A stretch of DNA of 64,000 bases from Candidatus Heimdallarchaeota archaeon (GCA_020353515.1 CP070695.1:666843-730842), one strand, 5' to 3'; positions 43,345 to 52,513 are shown, counted from the first letter of the stretch. Notes: generated by a model not told the origin, from the letters alone. Numbers and translations are program-made.

Positions 43345-43377
43345 TTTCGAGTGTTCGGAAATCGAATAGTTTATAAA
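43345..43377 (+). promoter_or_regulatory. M1 peptidase-unit operator and TATA box
   Basis: Second copy of the TTCGA-TTCGG-ATCGAA element with AGTTTATAAA (TATA 43370-43377); 27 of 33 positions match the copy before padR. It would drive a transcript starting near 43400 towards the peptidase and acyltransferase genes, leaving a leader of about 245 bases. Co-regulation with padR is inferred. Confidence 0.6.
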
Positions 43378-43429
43378 CTAATATTTGGGTTTCAATATCC
43401 AGATCAAAAACCTTCAAAAAAATAAGTTG

Positions 43430-43633
43430 ATGAACACAATGATGAAAATAAATCTCAAACGAATAAAAAATGGTAGGAAAAGGCGTTTCAATATAATTAA
43501 TAGGGAAAAATATCATTCTTCTAGGAAAAGTACTCATAAAAATACCCATTTGGGTGTTAGATCAGTTTGGTGTGGCTCCCTACAATATGATGGGATTTAT
43601 ATTCTTAAACGCATTCCAAAACGAAGAAATTAG
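43430..43633 (+). CDS. doubtful small basic frame in leader
   Basis: 67-codon ATG frame, very rich in Lys/Arg/Asn (for example KINLKRIKNGRKRRF), ending 13 bases before the M1 peptidase start. It has no clear ribosome binding site and the composition follows the AT-rich DNA. It may be an untranslated leader or a small basic protein. Listed with low confidence because it fills the leader of a regulated transcript. Confidence 0.18.
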   Translation: MNTMMKINLKRIKNGRKRRFNIINREKYHSSRKSTHKNTHLGVRSVWCGSLQYDGIYILKRIPKRRN

Positions 43634-43646
43634 GAGATATTAGGGT

Positions 43647-45602
43647 ATGAGATATGCAAAGCTTTTAGCATTATTGCTAATACTCCTACCTTTATTTTCT
43701 ATCAGAATAATTGATTCCGTGGCAGAAAATGCTTCCACCCTCGGCTACATGTTTATTGATAATCAAAGAGGAGCTGGGAAAATATTCGAGTCGAACGTCC
43801 TTCCCGAAAATGTAAGTTTTTCAAATATGTCTTTATCGGTCAAACTAAATGAAGCTCTTTCAGTGATTGAAGGAATTTTAACTGTATTTTATGTTAACAA
43901 TGATCATGTCACATTTGATTCTATTCCCTTCCATCTTTATCCTTCTGGTATGCAGTATGAAAGTCGTCAGGGAGAAATCAGCATTTTAAATGTCACTACA
44001 ACAGATTCTCCAAGCATTAGCCTTCTCTATGAAGTTTTTTCTGATCAACAACTGATGTGGGTGAATCTAAGTTCTCCATTGGAATATCAACAGAACACAT
44101 CTTTTCGTATAGCCTTTACTACAACTCTTCCCGATGGTCAAGATAGAGCTAATTCTTATGGGCTTGATAGTGGACAATCACGTGTTTATACTTGTACTGC
44201 TTTTTATCCGATACCTTGTGTGTATGATAAGTATGATGGTTGGAATACTGATAAGTATCTTACTATGGGTGATCCCTTTTATTTTGATATGGCTTACTAT
44301 GACCTTGTGATTGAAGTTCCTAACAATATGACTGTCGTCGCAACGGGGGAATTACTCAGCAGCACTACCATTGGAACATCAACTGTCTATCATTATAATC
44401 CCCATTATCCAGTACGGGAAGTGGTATTTTCAGCATCACGATATTTTCTGAAAGAATCTCAGATCATTAATGGCATGAATATCTCATGCTATTATTTACC
44501 CCATAGTAGCAGTCTATGGGAAGATGACGCCCTTAATACCACAATCAACTCGTTTCTTCTCTTTAATAACTCTTTTGGCGCTTATCCTTACAATACGTTC
44601 AATGTTGTAGAGGTCTATGGTTTTTATGGAGGCATGGAATATCCCTGTCAAGTACAAATATCTGAATCCATTGTGGATCAACATCCAGAGGATTATGAGT
44701 TCTTCCAAGAACTAATAATTGCCCATGAAGTGGCTCATCAGTGGTGGTGTCAAATAGTTGGAAATGATCAGATTGATTGGGGACACTTAGATGAGGGATT
44801 AACTTGTTGGTCCACAGATTATTATTTCGACTATTGCTATCCAAGTTGGCACTATTTCGACAATTATTGGGCCCTTGATACTGTAAGAACCTATTATGAG
44901 AACAATGGTTTACCAAATAGAATTAATCAATCAATTTACAACTTCATTGACACTAATATGAGTTATCGTTATACAGCTTACACCAAAGCACCATTAATCT
45001 TGCAAAAGCTTCGCTTAACGATCGGACATGATGATTACATTGCCGGGTTAAGGCACTTCTTTCACAATTACAGGTTTCACCTAGCCAGATTTCCAGATCT
45101 TCAAAGATCCTTCGAAATTGTGACTGGAAATTCCTTGGATTGGTTTTTCCTTCCTTGGTTTGACAATCCTTATCTTCCTAGCTATTATTACATGAATGTG
45201 GATTATAATCCTCATACACAAGCAATCACTGTTACCATTGGAGATCTTAACGAGGACAAGAATGAATATACCTATTCCCAGCAACTATATCTTCAGGTTA
45301 TGGATTTTCAAAAACAAGAAATCTACCATCGTGAACAATTCTGGATAAATGGTACGACTACAGTATCCCTCGTGGTTTCTGATAAAGACGATCCTGGGGC
45401 AGTACTTTTGATGTACGAATCTGATGTTCTTGTCCAATTATGGTCGGCTGATGTAACTGCGTTAACTTTTCTTACTGATAGCTGGTTCAAATCAAACCTA
45501 ATCGAACTAATAGAACTGTCAGTATTTCTTGTTGTTATTTGTGTACTATCGGGTTATATTGTTTGGGGGATCAAAAAGCGAAAGTTTCCCAATAAAAGTT
45601 GA
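43647..45602 (+). CDS. membrane-anchored M1-family metallopeptidase
   Basis: 651 residues. A signal peptide (about 1-25) and a C-terminal transmembrane helix (about 622-645) with basic tail (KKRKFPNKS) anchor it outside the cell. The M1 motifs are GGMEYP (exopeptidase region, near 328), HEVAHQWW (zinc, near 361) and DEGL downstream (third ligand Glu). The N-terminal beta-sandwich of M1 proteins is present. It is likely an aminopeptidase trimming peptides at the cell surface. It is followed 13 bases later by an acyltransferase gene and preceded by the PadR-type operator. Confidence 0.88.
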   Translation: MRYAKLLALLLILLPLFSIRIIDSVAENASTLGYMFIDNQRGAGKIFESNVLPENVSFSNMSLSVKLNEALSVIEGILTVFYVNNDHVTFDSIPFHLYPSGMQYESRQGEISILNVTTTDSPSISLLYEVFSDQQLMWVNLSSPLEYQQNTSFRIAFTTTLPDGQDRANSYGLDSGQSRVYTCTAFYPIPCVYDKYDGWNTDKYLTMGDPFYFDMAYYDLVIEVPNNMTVVATGELLSSTTIGTSTVYHYNPHYPVREVVFSASRYFLKESQIINGMNISCYYLPHSSSLWEDDALNTTINSFLLFNNSFGAYPYNTFNVVEVYGFYGGMEYPCQVQISESIVDQHPEDYEFFQELIIAHEVAHQWWCQIVGNDQIDWGHLDEGLTCWSTDYYFDYCYPSWHYFDNYWALDTVRTYYENNGLPNRINQSIYNFIDTNMSYRYTAYTKAPLILQKLRLTIGHDDYIAGLRHFFHNYRFHLARFPDLQRSFEIVTGNSLDWFFLPWFDNPYLPSYYYMNVDYNPHTQAITVTIGDLNEDKNEYTYSQQLYLQVMDFQKQEIYHREQFWINGTTTVSLVVSDKDDPGAVLLMYESDVLVQLWSADVTALTFLTDSWFKSNLIELIELSVFLVVICVLSGYIVWGIKKRKFPNKS

Positions 45603-45615
45603 ATGAGTTGATAAA

Positions 45616-46875
45616 ATGGACGTACAAGTGAGAAAGGAACAAAATCATTCTCTAAAACCACTTCCCCGTATACCTGCAATAGATTTTGTAAGGGGATTAG
45701 CAATTATTCTAATGGCTCTTGATCATGCTTCTACTTATTGGAATTCAGGCCGATTTTTTGGCGAATTTTGGTTTGCAGGTCGTCCAGAAGTTCTACCAGA
45801 CCTTTTGCAATTTTTAGTTCGTTTTGTATCTCATTGGTGTGCCCCTACATTTGTTTTCTTAGCAGGGACATCGATTGTTTTATTTGAAACAAAACGATTG
45901 GAGCAAGGAAGGACAAACGAAGAAATAACTAAACATCTGATCATTAGAGGTTTATTACTACTCTTGATTGAATGGACTTTAATTGCTTGGTTATTTGGTG
46001 CTGCACCCTTTTATTTCGGTGTTTTAGCAGCGCTAGGAGTAGGACTCATCGTCTTCGCCTTTCTACGGAAAGTTAATACAAAGATAATTCTTGGGTTCTC
46101 ATTGTTCTTGTTGTTGACTCCAATTTTTGCAGATTTCATTTGGAATCCACTTTTCGAGGAACCTGGACAACATCCATTAGGATTCTCTGCACTTTATTTC
46201 AGTTTCATCGTTGATCCTCTTTTTTCAGGTTCCCCAGAGTTCCTGACTTGGATTCAAGCAGTAGTGAAGTGGCCTCAATGGCCCTATGGTTTATATCCCC
46301 TTGAGTCATGGCTAGGCGTTATGGGATTAGGTGTTGTATTTGGTAGGTGGCTGGTGCAAAAACAACAATTACCTGATTCCAATAGGTACGTAGCGAAACG
46401 ACTTTTGCAAACAGGTCTTTTTACTCTTTTAGGATTCTTTATTGTGCGAATTTTTCAGGGATTTCCAACAAGCTACTTTCCAATTTGGGCTAGTGATAGT
46501 GTCTTAATAGAGGATGCATTCGCAATCCAGAATTTTTTCTTTATGTCGAAATATCCTCCTAGTACCGTTTTTCTTCTTTGGACATTAGGTGGAATGTGTC
46601 TAGCTCTTGCCCTAGCATTTTATTATCAAGAGAATGAAATCTTTCAGTCTTGGTCCAAACCGATTACCGTTTTTGGTGCCACAGCACTCTTTTTTTATTG
46701 CGCACACTTGGTTGTATATGGTATTGTACCAAGCATTCTTGGTGTCAAAAATGCTTTTTCGATACAACTTACATTAATTGTGTGGGTTCTTGGTCTGCTT
46801 ATTCTCTATCCCGTTTGTATTGAATTTCGTAAATTGAAGAAAGAATATCCTCAATCAGTCCTCAAATACTTTTGA
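45616..46875 (+). CDS. HGSNAT/DUF1624-like membrane acyltransferase
   Basis: 419 residues with about ten transmembrane segments. The N-terminal RIPAIDFVRGLAIILMALDHAS matches the DUF1624/heparan-alpha-glucosaminide N-acetyltransferase family (DxxRG and the HxxH/S catalytic region), followed by VFLAGTSIVL and LIIRGLLLLLIEWT. These enzymes carry acyl groups across the membrane to glycans or amines. It starts 13 bases after the M1 peptidase gene, so both are expressed from the same regulated promoter. The substrate is unknown. Confidence 0.82.
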   Translation: MDVQVRKEQNHSLKPLPRIPAIDFVRGLAIILMALDHASTYWNSGRFFGEFWFAGRPEVLPDLLQFLVRFVSHWCAPTFVFLAGTSIVLFETKRLEQGRTNEEITKHLIIRGLLLLLIEWTLIAWLFGAAPFYFGVLAALGVGLIVFAFLRKVNTKIILGFSLFLLLTPIFADFIWNPLFEEPGQHPLGFSALYFSFIVDPLFSGSPEFLTWIQAVVKWPQWPYGLYPLESWLGVMGLGVVFGRWLVQKQQLPDSNRYVAKRLLQTGLFTLLGFFIVRIFQGFPTSYFPIWASDSVLIEDAFAIQNFFFMSKYPPSTVFLLWTLGGMCLALALAFYYQENEIFQSWSKPITVFGATALFFYCAHLVVYGIVPSILGVKNAFSIQLTLIVWVLGLLILYPVCIEFRKLKKEYPQSVLKYF

Positions 46876-46883
46876 TAAAGAAA

Positions 46884-47291
46884 TTACGAAGTGTATCTCT
46901 CTCTCTTCTTTTTTTTTCGTTTTAATACAAAATAGCTTATTAAACCAAAGGACAGAGAGATTAAAGGCCAACCAATTAATGATTCAGTTGTAGCTCCTTC
47001 ACCTATTATTATAGATCTCTCGGTGCTAAGGCCATCTTCATTCGTAATAGTAAGAGAAAGTGTTCGCCCCTCATTTTCCTTGGATGAGATATTTACATAA
47101 ACGAGAGTAAAAATCGTTAATCCTTCTTGAGCTTTCGTAGGATCATAATGCGTTATTGAAAGCACATTCTCGAGTTCTTCTCTTTCATCAAACACATCCC
47201 CAGACATCTGGAAAATATCTGGTTCGTTGAGTTGTAAGGGATAACCTATTAAAATGGATAAATTATTATGGTAAAAATAATTATTACCCAA
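46884..47291 (-). pseudogene. C-terminal fragment of a cell-surface protein, possibly truncated gene
   Basis: 135 codons from TTG. The frame has no signal peptide but shows an extracellular-looking beta-rich segment (GLTIFTLVYVNISSKENEGRTLSLTITNEDG) and a C-terminal transmembrane helix (about 102-124) with basic tail KRKKKKRERY. A membrane-anchored ectodomain without an N-terminal signal suggests a 5'-truncated remnant; upstream codons reach a stop after only 14 further residues. It could also be a real short type-I-like protein. It is convergent with the acyltransferase gene (8-base gap). Confidence 0.4.
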
Positions 47292-47330
47292 ATATATCTC
47301 ATTAATCTTTCTATTGGTAAAAGTTCCACG

Positions 47331-47741
47331 TTAGAAACCTTGATACCTTTTGGTTTTCCTTTTTAAAATTTTCTGGACTGTTTCAAGACACTTGAATCCT
47401 TGTCGCAAACTAGGAGATGATGTAAATCCTAACTTATTTTTTAAATAAACAAGGAGGATCTCAGAACCCTCAAGGGTCCCTTGAGCTTTGAAGAGCTTCT
47501 GTTGTTTCTGCGTTTGACTCTGGTATCTATGGCTAGAAAGTATTTGCTCTAATTGAATCCAGGCTTTTGAATGCAAAACTAAAATGGAATCTAAAGCATA
47601 TAATAATGGATCTACATTTGTTCTGTTAGCATAATGAAAAATATATTGTTTCAAAAGAGACTGGTGAAAAGTGATTGCTTGGGGGAAATCTCTCCGTAAA
47701 TAGGAACTTACCCCATCTTGATAAAGATTGAGAAGATTCAT
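47331..47741 (-). CDS. helical protein, TPR-like, unknown
   Basis: 136 residues, all helical. The start (LLNLYQDGVSSYLRRDFPQAITFHQSLLKQ) has the Y..G...y...f..A......l pattern of a TPR or MIT-type helical hairpin, followed by a long Gln-rich helix (SHRYQSQTQKQQKLFKAQG) and a basic tail. It overlaps the upstream polyproline gene by ATGA, so the two are translated together. No family is recognised. It may form a complex with the polyproline protein. Confidence 0.6.
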   Translation of the reverse strand: MNLLNLYQDGVSSYLRRDFPQAITFHQSLLKQYIFHYANRTNVDPLLYALDSILVLHSKAWIQLEQILSSHRYQSQTQKQQKLFKAQGTLEGSEILLVYLKNKLGFTSSPSLRQGFKCLETVQKILKRKTKRYQGF

Positions 47742-48358
47742 TTTGAATCAATTTGCTTAAATTTTTCACTACCAAACTTCTTTTTCAATTCTTGCATTAA
47801 TTCCGTTTTAAGTGAAACAGCACCAAGAGGAGCAGGGGAAGTACGAGTAGAAGGGGCTGTTTCTTTTTCTCTTTGTTTAAATGCGAGAGCAGCAAGATCT
47901 TCTACTTCCATATCATCAGAGATAGTTTCGATGGGTTTTTCTTCTGGGGGGTGAGTGGATTCGGTTATCGGGATTTGTCCTTCTGTTGGAACTTTCGTAG
48001 GAGGGGGTGGTGGAGGTACACCTGTGCTAGTTGGTCTTGGGATTGGTTGTTGTACTCGATGGGGTTCTTTGCTTGGTTTTTTCTCTGTGGTGTGTGAAAG
48101 CTCTGATAATCCTGAAAGTCCTTTAATTGACGCATTTAGAAGAAGATCTTCAAAGTCATTCAGCTTGTGTTCAATAACACCAAATCTTCTCTGACTACTA
48201 GAGATTAAGGCATCAACAACTACTAGAAATGTTGACATGAAATCAGAAAGGATTTCTGTTAAATCTGATATCTTTTCGATCTTTCTATCAGGTTGTTCTT
48301 GAATCATATATTTGAGATGTTCAATCAGAAATTCTAAACTTTCTTCATCAGGGATCAA
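47738..48358 (-). CDS. coiled-coil polyproline protein, possible actin-regulator-like
   Basis: 206 residues. Residues 5-85 are helical/coiled coil (LTEILSDFMSTFLVVVDALI, RRFGVIEHKLNDFEDLLL). Residues 95-145 are disordered and proline-rich with a run of six prolines (115-120) in TGVPPPPPPTKVP. The C-terminus has an amphipathic basic helix (SLKTELMQELKKKFGSEKF). Helix, then polyproline, then short amphipathic helix is the layout of eukaryotic actin nucleation-promoting proteins such as WASH-complex subunit 3 (CCDC53). Polyproline would suit Asgard profilin. This is resemblance, not proven homology. Operon with the genes on both sides. Confidence 0.65.
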   Translation of the reverse strand: MIPDEESLEFLIEHLKYMIQEQPDRKIEKISDLTEILSDFMSTFLVVVDALISSSQRRFGVIEHKLNDFEDLLLNASIKGLSGLSELSHTTEKKPSKEPHRVQQPIPRPTSTGVPPPPPPTKVPTEGQIPITESTHPPEEKPIETISDDMEVEDLAALAFKQREKETAPSTRTSPAPLGAVSLKTELMQELKKKFGSEKFKQIDSK

Positions 48359-48381
48359 GATAATAATGCTCCAGAAAGTCT

Positions 48382-49206
48382 CTATTTACGAAGGATTGCT
48401 CGGGGATTTCTCCGAAGAAGTTTTTCCTCATTGGAAAGGTCTGGTTGCCATTCATTCTTTCGCATTTTTTTCGTGCCTTTCTTAATTTTCTTGATAATAT
48501 CTTCATGAAATTTTAGAGAAGATGCAAAGAGAATTAACGCTCGGACAAGAACATTATCAACAAGACGTTCATCTGAGGCTTTGAGGGTAATATCATATCT
48601 ACCACCCACATCAAACTTTTTTCCATCAATCTTTCCAAATTGTATGTCCCCTATTCCATTTACTATGCGATAATCGATACCAAGACCCATCTTATGCTTT
48701 AAAATGATTGGGATAAATCCATCTTCGTCATCATAGCGGAAAACAAACCATTCTGGAACAAACCACCCGCCACGAATTTTATTTAAAGGAATTAAGTACT
48801 CATAATCGGCAATCATTAAGTTAAAACTTGGAAAATCATGTCGTGCAGAGAGTGAACGAGTGAATTCCCGACCAACCATTTCTTCTAGGGTACCCTGATA
48901 ATACATTGATTTAGAAAACAGTTTGATAACTAAACGTCGTTCTAGTTTGTCTTTCTCGTCATCCCATAAACCTTTACGATAACCAACGTACCCAACGGTT
49001 TCATCTTTCCCTTTCTTTTTTTCAATCACTTCTCCAAAAAGCTCAAGGTCTCTGGTGAATTGGCGTGATTTTGCCATGTGTTCTTCCTTTTGTTTAATTC
49101 CCACAATTTCTCCGTGAATTTTGGTTTTCCAAAGGTCTACTGTGATCTTACGTTCTGTTTCAGTGATTGGGATTGCTTCTTCTTGAGGTTCTTCTTTTTC
49201 GGCCAT
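48382..49206 (-). CDS. unknown protein of the polyproline operon
   Basis: 274 residues from ATG (GTG three codons upstream is possible). Acidic N-terminus, then a beta-rich core (VGYVGYRKGLWDDEKDKL, NLMIADYEYLIPLNKIRGGWFVPEWFVFRYDDEDGF, IILKHKMGLGIDYRIVNG), then a basic helical C-terminus (IIKKIKKGTKKMRKNEW and RRNPRAILRK). The core strands could form a Tubby/LURP-one-like barrel, but I cannot support that firmly. No catalytic motif or membrane segment. It is the first gene of a three-gene unit, 23 bases upstream of the polyproline gene. Confidence 0.62.
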   Translation of the reverse strand: MAEKEEPQEEAIPITETERKITVDLWKTKIHGEIVGIKQKEEHMAKSRQFTRDLELFGEVIEKKKGKDETVGYVGYRKGLWDDEKDKLERRLVIKLFSKSMYYQGTLEEMVGREFTRSLSARHDFPSFNLMIADYEYLIPLNKIRGGWFVPEWFVFRYDDEDGFIPIILKHKMGLGIDYRIVNGIGDIQFGKIDGKKFDVGGRYDITLKASDERLVDNVLVRALILFASSLKFHEDIIKKIKKGTKKMRKNEWQPDLSNEEKLLRRNPRAILRK

Positions 49207-49457
49207 TTTTTTCACATCATAAGCTCATTACTAATTTTTGATGAGTTGTCGTATTATTCTTTTTTAAAGCTATTTTACGAATAGAAATCTAGTGTTACTT
49301 TGTATATGTAAAGTTCTAGATCATCAATTCTTAAAAGAATTGTACGGAATATTGTTAATGAACAATGTAAATAAAATAAAAATTACCGATTCGCAAATTC
49401 TTTAATTAACGGAAGAATAAGATCAATTCATGAAAATATCTGTGAGTTAGATTTGTA

Positions 49458-51716
49458 TTGGATGAACCATTAACCACGGCTGCTGAACCAAGAATTTACC
49501 AACAAGTTATCTTCTCAGAATGTGTAACACACCCAGGGAACACCCTAGTTGTTCTTCCAACTGGTCTGGGTAAAACAGTAATCATGGCCTATTTAGCCGC
49601 ATACTATTTGAAAAAGGATCCAATAAAACAGATACTAATATTAACTCCAACAAGGCCTTTGGTTCATCAGATAAAGGAGATGTTCTTAGAATTTATCGGT
49701 AACCTCTCTCCTGATATGGTTCTCGAAGTATCAGGTGAGGTTCCTCCTTCGAAACGGGAAGAGAGATATCCAAATGCCAAAATCGTGATAGGAACTCCTC
49801 AAACCGTCGAAAATGACCTTACTTATAATCGTTTAGATTTTCAGAAGATAAATTTACTTTGTATTGATGAAGTCCATAGAGCTACTGGTGATTACGCTTA
49901 TGTAGGCATCGCAAAACAAGCAAAATGTCAAATTATTGGATTTACTGCAACGCCTGGGAATAATCCAGAGAAAATTCTAGAGGTGTGCGAAAATCTCAGA
50001 ATCTCGAAAGTATCAGTCACAGACACTAGTGATTTAGATGTAAGTGAATACATTTCCATACATACTCCCAAAGTCATTTGGATCGAGCTCCCCGCAGAAT
50101 ATGAGTTAATCCTCAAGGAATTGAAGAGTTATCAAGACGAATTAGTAAAAACTCTGAAAGAACAAATTCCAGGAACTTTAGATTATAAATATATAGGGAA
50201 AAGAGAAGCCTTAGGAATACATCAACAGGTTGTGAGGCTTACTAAAGAAGACTCCGCTTTTGGAGAGCTTTTAATTCATAGTTCTAATTTAATTCGGGTA
50301 CAACATCTCAAAGAACTCGTAGAGAGCCAAGGATTTCCTCAGACTCTATATAGCATTCAAAAATGGCGACGAAAGGTTTCATCAAAAGCATTAAGGTTGT
50401 TTCTTGAAGATCAAAGAATTCTGCTTTTGGAGAAAGAATTAACTGACAAACCAATAATTCATCCTAAACTAGAACACCTAATTGATGAAATAAGGGATAT
50501 ATTTGGCAAAGAGGCTGCGTTGGACTCACGAATCATAATATTTAGTAATTATCGAGATACAATTAGATTCCTTAATACCGAATTATCTCAACAGGATATT
50601 GAAACAGGGATTTTCATTGGACATTCAAGCTCAGTGGATGATAAGGGATTAACACAAAAACAACAATTGGATGTTATAGAAAAATTCAAACGGGGAGATC
50701 TAAAAATTCTTCTTAGTACCTCAGTTGGTGAGGAGGGGCTAGATGTTGGAAATTGTGACCTTGTTGTGTTTTATGACTCGGTTCCTTCCGTCGTTAGAGC
50801 AATTCAGCGCCGAGGCCGAGGTAGAAAGAAACAATCTCGGGTTATTCACTTGGTTACCAAAGGTACACGCGATGAAGCGATGTATTGGGCAATTAATAGA
50901 AAAAACAAAAAAATGAACAAGTTTTTGAAAAAAGAGCTTCAATCCTTGCTTGACCAGAAAAAAATCCAAAAAAGCCACAGAACTTTGGATAAGTTTTTAG
51001 AAAACGAAGAAAAAAGAGAACAGGTTACGACTGAAATTCCAAAGCCTCAAATCATTATTGATTCCCGTGAAACATCAAGTCGGATCCCAAAATTATTGAA
51101 ACAACATGGAGCTCAATTGCAATCCCAAGAATTAGAAGTTGGAGATTATATTCTTTCAAATCGTTTGATTGTGGAACGAAAAACTTATTCTGATTTCGTA
51201 GGTTCTATAATAGATGGAAGGTTGTTTCAACCCTCATCCCCAGGAAAACATTCCCAATTAGCAAGGTTGGCGCAACAAAAGTTCCCGTTAATATTGATTC
51301 AGTTAGAATCAGATGTAATAGAGCGTCAAATACATATTAACAGCCTAATGGGCGCTATAAGCTCCGTCATCCTTGATTTCCAAATTCCAATAGTATTTAC
51401 TAGGAATGATTCAGAAACAGCTGCACTTATGTACCAATTGGCAAAACGTGAACAAGGAGACACTACAGTGGAAATTTCGTTACCCACTGTTTCAAAAAAG
51501 GAACAAAATGTTAGAGAAATTCAGATGTTTATGCTAGCCACGATTCCTGGGATCAATGCAGCAAAAGCAAAAAATTTACTAGAAAAATTTCAGACTATTC
51601 AAGGCATTGCTTCAGCGAATGTAGAAGAATTACTCGCGGTTCCACAGATTGGAAGGAAACTTGCAACACGAATTCAAACTGTTTTGAACTCTCCAGGGGA
51701 TAGGAATCTCCCATAA
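49458..51716 (+). CDS. hef: Hef helicase-nuclease (FANCM/XPF family)
   Basis: 752 residues from TTG. The N-terminal SF2 helicase has Walker A PTGLGKT (34-40), DEVH box (137-140), GFTATP and motif VI with QRRGRGRK. Residues about 530-660 form the ERCC4 nuclease with IIDSRE (metal) and VERKTYSDF (near 573). The C-terminus has tandem helix-hairpin-helix motifs (PGINAAKAKNLL, PQIGRKLATRI). This is full-length Hef, which processes stalled forks and splayed DNA in euryarchaea and is related to FANCM and XPF-MUS81. The intact nuclease ERKxxxD is visible, so both activities are expected. Single gene. Confidence 0.95.
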   Translation: MDEPLTTAAEPRIYQQVIFSECVTHPGNTLVVLPTGLGKTVIMAYLAAYYLKKDPIKQILILTPTRPLVHQIKEMFLEFIGNLSPDMVLEVSGEVPPSKREERYPNAKIVIGTPQTVENDLTYNRLDFQKINLLCIDEVHRATGDYAYVGIAKQAKCQIIGFTATPGNNPEKILEVCENLRISKVSVTDTSDLDVSEYISIHTPKVIWIELPAEYELILKELKSYQDELVKTLKEQIPGTLDYKYIGKREALGIHQQVVRLTKEDSAFGELLIHSSNLIRVQHLKELVESQGFPQTLYSIQKWRRKVSSKALRLFLEDQRILLLEKELTDKPIIHPKLEHLIDEIRDIFGKEAALDSRIIIFSNYRDTIRFLNTELSQQDIETGIFIGHSSSVDDKGLTQKQQLDVIEKFKRGDLKILLSTSVGEEGLDVGNCDLVVFYDSVPSVVRAIQRRGRGRKKQSRVIHLVTKGTRDEAMYWAINRKNKKMNKFLKKELQSLLDQKKIQKSHRTLDKFLENEEKREQVTTEIPKPQIIIDSRETSSRIPKLLKQHGAQLQSQELEVGDYILSNRLIVERKTYSDFVGSIIDGRLFQPSSPGKHSQLARLAQQKFPLILIQLESDVIERQIHINSLMGAISSVILDFQIPIVFTRNDSETAALMYQLAKREQGDTTVEISLPTVSKKEQNVREIQMFMLATIPGINAAKAKNLLEKFQTIQGIASANVEELLAVPQIGRKLATRIQTVLNSPGDRNLP

Positions 51717-51743
51717 CTTATCTCAGAATCTTAAGTCTATTTT

Positions 51744-52178
51744 TCAATCATCTTGATCGAGTTTGGAATAAAAAATTTTCAGTGTCTTTTTCATGTGACC
51801 AGCAAAAGCGGTCTGATTTTCTCGAAATTGCTGAATCTCATCTTCCAATGATTTAAGGGAACCTTCAATTGCTTGAATTCGACTTTTTAGATTTTCGTTT
51901 GATTGGGAACTCTCGATTTCGGTTATTCGTGTTTCGATACGAGTCAGCAGTTTCCCTAATCTTTCTAAATCCTGTTCAAACCCTGTTAAGAGGTACTTTA
52001 AACCTCTTGATGTGACTAACTTTCCCCAAGGAGTATCTACAACCAGTTCCTCGTCATCCACGAATGGTACCCCATTATCTAAGGTTGAATAGTCAGGTAT
52101 TATTGGTTTTTTATAAAAACCACCAATATTTAAATTTATGTAATCCGTTGATCTCTTATTAATACAAAGAATTAGCAA
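51744..52178 (-). CDS. coiled-coil protein, unknown
   Basis: 144 residues from TTG. An N-terminal segment with strands (FVDDEELVVDTPWGKLVTSRGLKYLL) is followed by a coiled coil from about residue 70 to the end (LERLGKLLTRIETRITEIES, IQAIEGSLKSLEDEIQQF). No known family. It is divergent from a small cysteine-containing gene with only 58 bases between the starts, so they share a promoter region that contains the hairpin CTTTCAC-GAAAG near 52207. Confidence 0.55.
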   Translation of the reverse strand: MLILCINKRSTDYINLNIGGFYKKPIIPDYSTLDNGVPFVDDEELVVDTPWGKLVTSRGLKYLLTGFEQDLERLGKLLTRIETRITEIESSQSNENLKSRIQAIEGSLKSLEDEIQQFRENQTAFAGHMKKTLKIFYSKLDQDD

Positions 52179-52236
52179 AGGTTTTTGAAGTTCTAATTAG
52201 TGGAGTTCTTTCACGAAAGCAAAGGCGAGAAAAACA

Positions 52237-52479
52237 ATGTCATCAAAGAGTGATCTAGTGTCTCTCAATTGCGAACCTTGCTCAATTTGTAAGCGAGCAA
52301 TCCCCTTAAAAATGAATAAGAACGATTATAAGCCCTCCATCTCTGGAGTGTGTCAAGTGGTTGACATACATGGTCTATCTGATTGTGACCCAGAGCATGT
52401 ACGCATTCTTTATGTTGATGAACGATTTTCTGTACGAAGTATTTCTGTCATTACTACAATCGCTGATGAAAAACGCTAA
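52237..52479 (+). CDS. small cysteine-motif protein, unknown
   Basis: 80 residues from ATG, with GGCGAG as a weak ribosome binding site upstream. CEPCSIC (12-18) gives a CxxCxxC cluster, and two further cysteines follow (GVCQVV, SDCDPE), so a zinc or iron-sulfur site is possible. The second half HVRILYVDERFSVRSISVIT is a strand pair resembling the first strands of longin/roadblock folds, but the protein is too short for a full domain. Convergent with the GT87-like gene. No family recognised. Confidence 0.5.
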   Translation: MSSKSDLVSLNCEPCSICKRAIPLKMNKNDYKPSISGVCQVVDIHGLSDCDPEHVRILYVDERFSVRSISVITTIADEKR

Positions 52480-52513
52480 TCTAGGATAGATTGGTTTTAC
52501 TTGGGTTGGGAGA

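Noticed and set aside
47873..48194. Two plus-strand frames rich in Gly/Ser/Trp opposite the polyproline region
   Set aside because: They are the complement of the proline-rich coding sequence; no ribosome binding site or independent coding signal.
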